DNA from: Pseudomonadota bacterium
GTDB lineage: Bacteria; Babelota; Babeliae; Babelales; CAIQNR01
Length of the DNA: 64,000 nt
Reading direction: 5' to 3'
Assembly (NCBI GenBank): GCA_027487215.1
Contig: JAIYDZ010000005.1
Location: 62,001-126,000, forward strand
A model generated the notes under the pieces. It saw only the letters and a program-made list of their open reading frames with translations, made no database searches and was not told where the DNA came from. Positions within the stretch are counted from its first letter, which is position 1. Each line of letters starts with the position of its first letter. A program made the translations under genes and the position numbers. Of the stretch, positions 37,981 through 48,233 are shown one piece after another.

Positions 37981-39581
37981 AAAAGTTCTTTCATGAGTTT
38001 TTGAACATCGGCACCTGAAACGAGTGATACACTTCTATAGAAATCTTCATTGTATTCACGTGTTTGCACGACGATGGGCATGGTAACTGCATGACCAAGA
38101 ATGAGCGCCTGTTTTTTGGTATCAAGGCTTGCCATGACCGATCGTAGGGTTTGTGCATTATGGGTGCCGGTAAGCACTGCCTGAATATCTTTTTCATCAC
38201 TTAATTGTGCAACAATCTTGGTGCCCAGCTGTGAAATAATTTCTTGATCAATGCCTGACGGACGCTGATCGACGACCAGAAGTGATACATAGTATTTACG
38301 CATTTCACGAGCAATGGTCCCAAAAATAGTTTGTGATGCAGCAGACGGATTTAAAAATTTATGAGCTTCCTCAATGGTAATCATAAGTTTTGTAGGTTCG
38401 TCTTCTTTTTTTTGTGAACCTAAAAATTTTTCAGTTTTAGCAATATATTCAGAGTGAATGCGGCGGGTGATAATGTTTGAAATGAGCAGGTAGCAAAACG
38501 TTGAGGTAAAGTTACCAAACTCGACACAGACTGAAATGTCTTTTGCCAGATATTCCATCATGGTATCAATAACTGAATCGTATTTATGAGCGCCCGCGGC
38601 TGCTGGTTTTAAAAAAGGTAAACGTTCTATTCGTTTTAAGTTTCTATAAAGTGCTGCAATTGATTCTGGATGGGCGCCGATACTGTTTGCAAACTCTTTA
38701 ATATCTTCCTGTTCAAGCAGCACTTGAAGCCAGTTGTGTTTGTAGCGAGCGTGAATAAGATAGGCAGCTTCAAGCGCGGTCGAGTGAAGGTTTAATTCTT
38801 GCCCTAGTGAGATAATGTCTTCCACGTGTACATCTTGATAGGTTAATAGCACCTCAACGTCTGAAGAGCCTCCTCGTCGTCGTGTTGAAACTGGGTCAAG
38901 AGAAAAAATTGCCACACGATCGGGAAACAGAGTTTTGAGCCCTTTAACAAATGAATAACCAGGGCCTTCTTTGCGTGCCTGAAGTCCGTACTCGCTGTGC
39001 ATATCAAAAATGAGATTGACCGCTTTTTGTGAATGAATAAGTCCTGCAAGAACAAGGCGAGTTAAAAATGTTTTTCCTGTTCCTGTTTTTCCAAAAATTC
39101 CGGTACTGCGTTCAGTCAGTTTTTCAAGATCAATACATACGGGCGTATCCATATCAAGCGGCTTGCCGATACTGAAATATTTTTTTGAAGCGTCAAGCTC
39201 ATCGCCAAAAATGAGTGCAACGTCCTGTTTTTGTGCTTCATATACTTGGCAAAAGTGGTTAGGAATTGTTTTTACGGGTGAGACTTCGTGCTGTTTATTA
39301 AGCATGACCATCGGTTTTAAATGTGCCGTTGCGTACATGTTTGAACGTTGTAAAAAGCTGGTAAGCAGCTCTTCTTGAGGCGAGGGAGGATAGAGCACGA
39401 TGTCAGGATGAGTGACATGAAGTGAAAGATCGGTAACAAGAGAAAAAAAGGTATAATCTTTGCCGGCAATTGAAACAAATTTTCCCGTCTTCATGCTTTC
39501 AAGGGGAGTTGCATGATTGAGCCGCATCTCAAGGCCTTCAGTAAGCGATCCCCCTACAATGGTGCCCAATACTTTCTTCAT
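37977..39581 (-). CDS. HerA/DUF87-family ATPase
   Basis: TGIFGKTGTGKTFLTRLV Walker A, NLIFDMHSEYG, KLMITIEEAHKFL, REMRKYYVSLLVVDQRPSGID. Confidence 0.9.
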   Translation of the reverse strand: MKKVLGTIVGGSLTEGLEMRLNHATPLESMKTGKFVSIAGKDYTFFSLVTDLSLHVTHPDIVLYPPSPQEELLTSFLQRSNMYATAHLKPMVMLNKQHEVSPVKTIPNHFCQVYEAQKQDVALIFGDELDASKKYFSIGKPLDMDTPVCIDLEKLTERSTGIFGKTGTGKTFLTRLVLAGLIHSQKAVNLIFDMHSEYGLQARKEGPGYSFVKGLKTLFPDRVAIFSLDPVSTRRRGGSSDVEVLLTYQDVHVEDIISLGQELNLHSTALEAAYLIHARYKHNWLQVLLEQEDIKEFANSIGAHPESIAALYRNLKRIERLPFLKPAAAGAHKYDSVIDTMMEYLAKDISVCVEFGNFTSTFCYLLISNIITRRIHSEYIAKTEKFLGSQKKEDEPTKLMITIEEAHKFLNPSAASQTIFGTIAREMRKYYVSLLVVDQRPSGIDQEIISQLGTKIVAQLSDEKDIQAVLTGTHNAQTLRSVMASLDTKKQALILGHAVTMPIVVQTREYNEDFYRSVSLVSGADVQKLMKELF

Positions 39582-39589
39582 GAAGTTTC

Positions 39590-41319
<1,730 letters not shown>

Positions 41320-41377
41320 CTAATCTTTTGCCCGCTTGTTGTAAAGGTTCGTTGAGAAATCCAGGCATATAAAGCCC

Positions 41378-41656
41378 TTAAGAGTTCTTCTCAGGGGTAG
41401 GTTTCAGACTTTTAAAGTAGGCACACAATGCGTTTTGGTGAGCGCGTTCGTCTTTTGCAGACATTTTTTTTGTAAGAACTTCTACCAATGAGGACTTTTC
41501 TTCTTTTGGACGGGGAAGTGTATATAAATTTCCTTCTTTATCTACAATTTTTACAAAAAAATCAGAACATATATATTTTTTGATGATTGCACTAAAGCAA
41601 TTGATATCTGCAAGTGCTTTTTCTTTATTTGATAATAGGTTCAGGAAATGATTCAA
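41378..41656 (-). CDS. Hypothetical protein (92 aa)
   Basis: Overlaps the end of 41625..42266 by 32 nt in another frame; no signal peptide. Confidence 0.4.
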   Translation of the reverse strand: MNHFLNLLSNKEKALADINCFSAIIKKYICSDFFVKIVDKEGNLYTLPRPKEEKSSLVEVLTKKMSAKDERAHQNALCAYFKSLKPTPEKNS

Positions 41657-42266
41657 AGGGAAAAGGGGCTGTTGTTGTGTGTTCTTGATGAGCTCTTAAA
41701 AAATCAGTTTTTACAGCCGCATACATTTCGTGAAATGACCGAAACAGATCATAGTGACAGTGCTGTGCATAGTACAAAGCTTTAACAACATGAGTGCAAT
41801 CATCTTTTCCTGCTGACTGAAGGTAATTGATAAAATTTATTAAATTTTGCGTTGTAGAACGATCCGCTTTCTTTAATGCTATAACAGAATTTGATTCATT
41901 ACTATTTAATGCAACTGCTACAGTAAGTCCTTCTAACTCTTTAAACGCATCTTCGAATTTTGTTTGAGGATTGTCCATGCTTGCTATAGCATCACCATTT
42001 AACCATAGCGTACGAGGTTTAAGGTCGCAATTAGTTGTCATTGCAATAGTTTGAGCAGGGTGTGGAGGGATCTCTTGACAGTGAAAGGTAATTTTTAAGC
42101 TACCGTCTGCAAAAGTTTCGTGTGAAATGGAAGTATCGTATCTTGTAGGATTATTAAAATTAAATTCAAAAGATCCAACATCGATCGAGACTTTTTCTGC
42201 AGCGCGTGCAGGGGTAAGCAAAATGAGAAAATTTAAAATGAGAACACTGGAAAAATGTTTGTTCAT
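41625..42266 (-). CDS. Secreted protein of unknown function
   Basis: MNKHFSSVLILNFLILLTPARAAEK signal; start chosen internally. Confidence 0.65.
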   Translation of the reverse strand: MNKHFSSVLILNFLILLTPARAAEKVSIDVGSFEFNFNNPTRYDTSISHETFADGSLKITFHCQEIPPHPAQTIAMTTNCDLKPRTLWLNGDAIASMDNPQTKFEDAFKELEGLTVAVALNSNESNSVIALKKADRSTTQNLINFINYLQSAGKDDCTHVVKALYYAQHCHYDLFRSFHEMYAAVKTDFLRAHQEHTTTAPFPFESFPEPIIK

Positions 42267-42326
42267 GAATGGTCTCTTTTTATGGTAAAGGTTACGTTTT
42301 TCAGTTGACTGTATTTTAAAGAGCAT

Positions 42327-42905
42327 TTACTTAAGGAGGGAAGTAATTTCATCTGCAAGTGGTTCAACTTTTGATCCAAAATGTGCAATTAGCTTGCCTT
42401 CTTTATCAACTAAATATTTATTAAAATTCCAGCCCGGCTTTGTGCTGTTCCATCCATTGAGTTTCGGATCGGTAAGCCATTGATAGATTGGGTCTTTGTC
42501 TTGGCCTTTTACGCTGATTTTGGCAAACATCGGAAAGGTAATTTTATAGTTTACTTCACAGAATGTTTTAATTTTTTCATTTGATCCTGGTTCTTGCCAC
42601 AAAAAGTCATTTGAAGGAAATCCAAGAATGACCAAACGATCTTTATACTGTTGATATAACTTTTCTAAATCTTTGTACTGCGAGGTGTATCCGCATTTTG
42701 AAGCGGTGTTAACTACAAGAATATACTTACCTTTATACTCATTCATCGACACAGTTTTGCCATCAATTGTTTGGGCTGAGAGGTCAAAAAAAGAGGTCGA
42801 AGCAAGTGTTTGAGTGTTTACATTGGTACTGTTTTCTTGAGTGCATCCGGCAAAACAGATAATGCTGGTTGTAATAATAACAACAAGTGCTAAAAAAAAT
42901 TTCAT
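42327..42905 (-). CDS. Glutathione peroxidase-family lipoprotein
   Basis: Lipobox CFAGC; VVNTASKCGYTSQYKDLEKLYQQYKDRLVILGFPSNDF; WNFNKYLVDKEG. Confidence 0.92.
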   Translation of the reverse strand: MKFFLALVVIITTSIICFAGCTQENSTNVNTQTLASTSFFDLSAQTIDGKTVSMNEYKGKYILVVNTASKCGYTSQYKDLEKLYQQYKDRLVILGFPSNDFLWQEPGSNEKIKTFCEVNYKITFPMFAKISVKGQDKDPIYQWLTDPKLNGWNSTKPGWNFNKYLVDKEGKLIAHFGSKVEPLADEITSLLK

Positions 42906-42928
42906 AGTTAGTGCTTTCTTTTTAAACA

Positions 42929-43228
42929 TTACTCAACTTCTGAATCAGAAATTAATGGGGCTTTGTGCTTTTTTGGTGCTACATTTTGGGTGCTTTTAGA
43001 ATTAGAATTTATAAATTTTGCAACAATATATGTACACGGTGCCAGTGCGCACAGCATTGCAAGCGAGTAACTATGAGCAGTTGTTACAGGATCTGTTGCT
43101 GACTGGGCTTGCTGAAAAAAACAATACGCCGCAACTGTGCTTAATGCAGCGGTGTCCTTAATTAACTGATCATGCCCTGCGCTCAGAGCGTGGGGAGCAA
43201 GAGTTAGAAAAAGAAGCATCAATTTCAT
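42929..43228 (-). CDS. Small secreted/membrane protein of unknown function
   Basis: 99 aa; MKLMLLFLTLAPHALSAG signal-like N-terminus. Confidence 0.55.
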   Translation of the reverse strand: MKLMLLFLTLAPHALSAGHDQLIKDTAALSTVAAYCFFQQAQSATDPVTTAHSYSLAMLCALAPCTYIVAKFINSNSKSTQNVAPKKHKAPLISDSEVE

Positions 43229-43442
43229 TTTTACTCCTTATCATTTTTAAAAAGTAATTTTTCCGGTTGCAGTATAGCACATTTGAAAACGCTTTGTTTT
43301 GTGCGGCATTTGAATTTGTTTTTAGTATACGCCTGTCAGGAATTTGTACAAAAAAATATCAGCCGTTTGCATACTGCAAAAAGCTGGTATTTTATTTTTG
43401 TAACTTTAAAAAATTAAGAAATTTAAACCAGATATAAATATT

Positions 43443-43797
43443 TTACTGGTTTGCGTTTCCTTCTTCTTGCTCAACGTTTGCTTGCATCTCATTGATTGCT
43501 GCTTGAAAAGCTGCTTTTCTTTCTGCCATTGATACAACAAAAGCTTCAAGTTCGCTTGTGTCTTGTTAATTCAGCTTTTGCTGCGAGAAGCATGAGTGTA
43601 GTTTGTTCTTGTTGTGCAAATTGTTCGCGAGCTTGCTGCACTCTTTCTTTTTGGTGTTCCATCATTGCCGCAAGTTCTTGGAGCTGTTGTTCAGCAATCA
43701 TTTCTTGTGGGTTGTTGTTAGGGTTTTGTTCAGCGGCAAAAGAAGAGTGAGTATAGAGTGCTGTAAGGGCGATTAAAGTAAGTATGGTTTTTTTCAT
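43443..43797 (-). pseudogene. Small secreted coiled-coil protein, frameshifted (+1 nt)
   Basis: MKKTILTLIALTALYTHSSFAAEQ...LLAAKAELTRHKRT* then other frame TSELEAFVVSMAERKAAFQAAINEMQANVEQEEGNANQ*. Confidence 0.6.
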
Positions 43798-43820
43798 TGG
43801 AATCTCTGTTTTATAGATGT

Positions 43821-44771
43821 TTAAAATATACTTTTATAATATTCTATTGCGAGTCTAGCAATTGTTTCTTCAGAAAATCTGTTTCTGTCTAGATCACTCA
43901 GAGTCTTCCATTGAGGAACAGAAAGCCCAAGATGAGGATTATCGTTGATTAACTTTGTATATCTATCTAATTCTTTATTTGCTTTTTCAATATCAGAAAA
44001 ATCAACTGCTCTAGACAATAACTCTTTATAATGAGCTATATTATCTTTTATCTTTTTTTGAAACCATTGCTCATCGACTCCATATGTTTCCATCTTTTTC
44101 TTTTCTTCTGGAGTTAAACTCGACCATTTATTATATTGAGATTCAATGTTTACAGCATCTTCTTCGGCATCTTCTAATAACTCTTCTTTCGATATAAGGT
44201 TATTTAACAGAAGGGATTTTTTATCAGCTTCAGAATGGCGGTAATACGAATACTGTCCTTTAAAATAATTGGACATTTTCATCAAAGGTGTTGAAAGTCC
44301 ATAACCAAGAAGTCCTGCTCCGCCCATATAAGCAGCACAGCCAATCACAGAAGGAATCTGTTGAGATTTGAGTGTAATAAGGCCATAGCTGACGCCCGCA
44401 AGTCCTAAAGCAGTTGATGCTCCAGCGATAAAAGTGCTTGGGTAGGTATTATCTTTATTAGGATTAAGGTTTGCCGTTAAATCTTTAAATCCGCGTGTTG
44501 AAGCGGCAAGGGTGGCAAGGCCTAAAAGAGAGCCAGCGGTTATTATATTTTTAGGAGTATACGCCGTTGAAAGAGTGGCTCCAGCAATAAGGCTAAAGTC
44601 TATAAGATTAGTTGAATTTAAAGTACTGAATTTTTGAAAAATGCTTGAATTAAAACCGTTAAAACCTGGAACGATGCTCAGATTAAAAGGTGCTTTAAAT
44701 TTCTCAAACGTATAAGTTGTTTTAGTCCCGAGTGTGGCAAAAGCCAATAAGATCAATAGATTTTTTTTCAT
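43821..44771 (-). CDS. Membrane/secreted protein of unknown function
   Basis: MKKNLLILLAFATLGTKTTYTFEKFKAPFNL; glycine/alanine-rich hydrophobic segments. Confidence 0.65.
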   Translation of the reverse strand: MKKNLLILLAFATLGTKTTYTFEKFKAPFNLSIVPGFNGFNSSIFQKFSTLNSTNLIDFSLIAGATLSTAYTPKNIITAGSLLGLATLAASTRGFKDLTANLNPNKDNTYPSTFIAGASTALGLAGVSYGLITLKSQQIPSVIGCAAYMGGAGLLGYGLSTPLMKMSNYFKGQYSYYRHSEADKKSLLLNNLISKEELLEDAEEDAVNIESQYNKWSSLTPEEKKKMETYGVDEQWFQKKIKDNIAHYKELLSRAVDFSDIEKANKELDRYTKLINDNPHLGLSVPQWKTLSDLDRNRFSEETIARLAIEYYKSIF

Positions 44772-44878
44772 AATAGTATTCCTCCATATTTTCAATCATA
44801 GTCTCTTTTATGGTGAGCGTCAAAGGGTAAAATAGGCTCAGATAGTTTAAAATCGATTTTTTAAAGAAATTAAGATTA

Positions 44879-45643
44879 CTATATTAATTCGATAAAATTA
44901 CTGACTTTTTTCTTTTGGGTCATATTGATTTTAGACCAATCAATAGAATTTTGTCGGCATAATTCGCCCATGTCCCAGAATATATCGCCGAGTAAGTGCA
45001 GTTTTTTTTGAGTACTTATTTCAGGGTTTTTTAAGATTTCATGGAATTCTTCTGCCGCATCTGCAAGTAGTCGATCTTTTGGAAAGGGTGTGGTTGTGGA
45101 TAAATTAGTTGGGATTATTTTTTTATCAACCGCCATTGTTTTTTGTAATAGGGCAGAAAGTGTATAGCCCAAAAGAGCTGTGCCTGCAAGATACGAAGCG
45201 CTAGGAATTAATAAAGAGCTCACAGAGTTTGTGGACTGAGATCTAAATGCTTTGAGTCAAAATTGTACACCATAAAGCCCTATAAAATACAAAGGGACAT
45301 GGGTGTAAAGGTTTGCAACGTTGGGGTGTATTTTAAAGTTGTTTTTATTTAAATAATTAAAAAAATATGTTGAAGCTGCAAGTGTGGTAAGACCCAAAAC
45401 AGGTCCGGTCGCAGTTAGTATAGTTTTAGACAGTAAGGACTCTGAAAGATCACTTACACTAAAAAAACTAAAATCCATAAGACCGCGTGGATTACATGAA
45501 CTAAATTTTGAAGTGATGTTTGAACTAAAACCATTAATATTAAACAGAGTATTCTGTTTGAACGTGGCAAAAGACTCAAACATACAGATAGTCTCAGTTC
45601 CAATCGTGGCTAGTGCACACAAAATCAATAAATTTTTTTTCAT
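44879..45643 (-). pseudogene. Paralog of 43821..44771 interrupted by one in-frame TGA
   Basis: 45257..45643 and 44879..45223 lie in the same frame: GLYGVQF*LKAFRSQSTNSVSSLLIPSASYLAGTALLGYT vs paralog GLAGVSYGLITLKSQQIPSVIGCAAYMGGAGLLGYG. Confidence 0.75.
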
Positions 45644-45743
45644 AAATAATAACCCCCATCTATTTTTAGATTAACTGCAATTAGGGGGACTGTCAAAAGC
45701 CTTAAATAAGCTCAGGGAGCTTAAAAAGACTCTTTTTTAGTAG

Positions 45744-46412
45744 TTAATTGGCAAGTGACGTGGCAGGCTTTGTAAGCGCTTGTTTGATTGCGTTTTTTTC
45801 TGTTTTTAATCCTAGCTTTGTGCCACCACGCCAAGAACGTATTTTAAGTACGGCATTCTTACACTTTATAACGACCCAGAGCGCCATGCGTTCTTTTTTG
45901 CTTGCCTGGCCAGTGATAATTCGTTTAATGCGAGAAATAGGTGCGCGTCTTTCAAGCTCTTCAAGTTGGTCTTGGGTGTACAAAGAGGTGCCATCTTCTT
46001 TAAGTGCTTTTGCCCATTCTTCCTTTTGTGTTTTAAGATAGAGATCAATTGCTTTTTGTGCAGATTGAGCGGCTACGCGCTGTTGCGCCTTTTTGTTTCC
46101 TTTAAGGCTTTCAAGCAGGTCATTATAGAAATTTGGATTTTCCTGTTCTTCCATAGATTTTTTAAGCGCCTCAAGCGTATCAATAAAGACGACTAGATGA
46201 CTAAACCAGAGCTCTTCTTCTGGTGTTGCTTTATTAAATGCCACCTTGCCTAAACGAATAAGTGTTTCAGAAAGAGTAATATCATCAAACATTTCAAAAG
46301 AAACTTTTACTAAAGTTTGAGCTTCTCTTTGTTCAGGGGCAGTTTGTGAATTAAGGGGTGTGTAAAATGTGAGTAACATAAAAGTGAAACAAAAAGATTG
46401 TATTAATTTCAT
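45744..46412 (-). CDS. Secreted protein of unknown function
   Basis: MKLIQSFCFTFMLLTFYTPLNSQ signal; start chosen internally. Confidence 0.65.
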   Translation of the reverse strand: MKLIQSFCFTFMLLTFYTPLNSQTAPEQREAQTLVKVSFEMFDDITLSETLIRLGKVAFNKATPEEELWFSHLVVFIDTLEALKKSMEEQENPNFYNDLLESLKGNKKAQQRVAAQSAQKAIDLYLKTQKEEWAKALKEDGTSLYTQDQLEELERRAPISRIKRIITGQASKKERMALWVVIKCKNAVLKIRSWRGGTKLGLKTEKNAIKQALTKPATSLAN

Positions 46413-46532
46413 AGCATTCTCCAATGTAGATGCGTCTAGAAACATATACTGTGTTCTAGGTGTAACAGCCAATGGAGGCCCTGTCAAAGGGCAAAAAGTC
46501 GGGTTTTTAGTTTTAAGAGGGATTTTCTAAAA

Positions 46533-47100
46533 TTCATAATTCTATTTTTTACTAATTTCAGTTAATGGCATTGTTATTCTGTTTCTTTACCAATTTCAAA
46601 ATTTGGGAGCGTTCCCACGCAGGGCAAAAAGGGTTTCTGGTCAAACCCCTTTTGATTCCCGGACCTTTTAATACACGCGACCCGTTTTCGCTTTCAGCTT
46701 CCTCGGGCTAAGGCAATTTAACGCCCAAAGTCCGACGAAGTTCTACTCCGCATAAAGCTACGAAGAACAGGTTTTAACCTAGACGGAAGCATGGCGCGCT
46801 TATGCGGTACCTTACTAAATTATTTATTATGAAAAATTCGATATGTCAGTACGGGGCTAGGGACATAAGCCACAATCACCTCAATTGGTAAAAACGGATC
46901 GTGTACAAGAAGTCCTCATTAGCGCACAATGTAAGCGATAAAATTGCGTCAGCAATTCTTCGTAGGCATCGGGCGCGTGTATTAAAAAAAGGCCCAGAGT
47001 TCAGAGAGGTTGGCCAAAACCTCTTTGACGCAGGCACGCGTAGTGCCCCCACAAACTTGAAGTCTTTAAAATACGGAATAACAGTACGATGAACTTTTGA
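46533..47100. repeat. Large imperfect palindromic intergenic repeat, copy C
   Basis: gcgcgcttatgcggtaccttactaaattatttattatgaaaaattcgatatgtcagtacggggctagggacataagccac... nearly identical to copy A; end sequence cagttaatggcattgttattctg vs atacggaataacagtacgatgaac. Confidence 0.85.
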
Positions 47101-47156
47101 ATAATAAAAAATGTTTTTTATAAGACCTTTAAATAATGGATTAAAATTCTAAAAGT

Positions 47157-48227
47157 TTAAAACGAATAAGTTTTGAGCAAACTCTTATCAAATTTTGAAA
47201 GTTGTTTTTCAAGTGCTGAAAGAGATAAAAGTCCTTCTTTTGCATTAGAGTGTGCAATGACTGAACCAGCATTGATAATACCGCATCTGATTGCGTCTTC
47301 AAGACTTTTACCTTGTAACAAGCTAGCAACAAAACAGGACCCAAATGCATCGCCAGCACCAAGGGTATTGATCGGCTGCGTTGATGATGCGGGGTGGAAG
47401 TACAGGGTATCTTTGGTGGCCACATACACACCACGCTTGCCATCAGTGACCACAACACGCTTTACCCCACACCCTAAGATTTCTGAAAAATATTCGTGCG
47501 CGGTAAACGTAATTTGACCATGAGAGAGTGTTGTTTGAAAAAGAGCGGGGCCTTGTGGCTTAATTCCTTTGCCGGTTGATTTAAAAAAGCGTGGTTTAAG
47601 GGTTGTCATAAATTGTTTCATTTCCTCAACGTTCATAATCAAAACGTCAATTGAGAAAAGAGCTGCTTTAAGTGCTGCGCTGTTGTAAGTCAGTTGGCTT
47701 GCGCCAGGATTGACTACAACTTTAATGCCACGAGTTATTATTTTTTTTTGGGCAGTGTGTGTAATTTTGGGCAGCAGTTGAGCTGCCTCATGGCCAAGAG
47801 AGGTGATGTAAAGGCAATCATATAATCCAAATGAGTCATAGGGAATATCTTTGTCTGTTGTGGTCGTGTTTGCACCGCGATAAGTAAATATAATACGGTC
47901 TTTGCTGGGAGTAGGAAGAATAAATGAAAATCCGGTTTCTTGTGATGAGATTGTGTGGAGTGTTTGTACTTTGTCAGCATTCAGTTCTTGAAGAATTTGT
48001 TTTCCTGCAGCATCGTTACCGATTTTAAAACAGGTGGTTGTATCAAACCCTAGACGAGAAAAAGAGACGGCACTATTGGTAGCTCCGCCTCCTGTTGCTT
48101 TGTAGACTGTTTTGATTTCGATTTTGCTGCCTTCCTTCCAGGGATAGGCAGCTTCATCTTTAAGGTCTGAGTCTTGGTAGCTTACAATCATATCTTGTGT
48201 TGCAGAACCGATCGTCAACACTTTCAT
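47157..48227 (-). CDS. PfkB-family carbohydrate/nucleoside kinase
   Basis: GGGATNSAVSFSRLGFDTTTCFKIGNDAAG; NTLGAGDAFGSCFVASL. Confidence 0.9.
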   Translation of the reverse strand: MKVLTIGSATQDMIVSYQDSDLKDEAAYPWKEGSKIEIKTVYKATGGGATNSAVSFSRLGFDTTTCFKIGNDAAGKQILQELNADKVQTLHTISSQETGFSFILPTPSKDRIIFTYRGANTTTTDKDIPYDSFGLYDCLYITSLGHEAAQLLPKITHTAQKKIITRGIKVVVNPGASQLTYNSAALKAALFSIDVLIMNVEEMKQFMTTLKPRFFKSTGKGIKPQGPALFQTTLSHGQITFTAHEYFSEILGCGVKRVVVTDGKRGVYVATKDTLYFHPASSTQPINTLGAGDAFGSCFVASLLQGKSLEDAIRCGIINAGSVIAHSNAKEGLLSLSALEKQLSKFDKSLLKTYSF

Positions 48228-48233
48228 GAGAGT

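Noticed and set aside
37977-39581. HerA-like ATPase as part of an antiphage HerA system
   Set aside because: No adjacent NurA, DUF4297, Sir2 or nuclease gene; neighbours are atpC/atpD and an unrelated secreted protein
42327-42905. Selenocysteine in the glutathione peroxidase
   Set aside because: Active-site codon encodes Cys (SKCGYT); no in-frame TGA
45257-45259. TGA as a Gly codon (genetic code 25)
   Set aside because: tpiA and uvrC end at TGA exactly where their families end, so TGA is a stop here; a nonsense mutation is simpler
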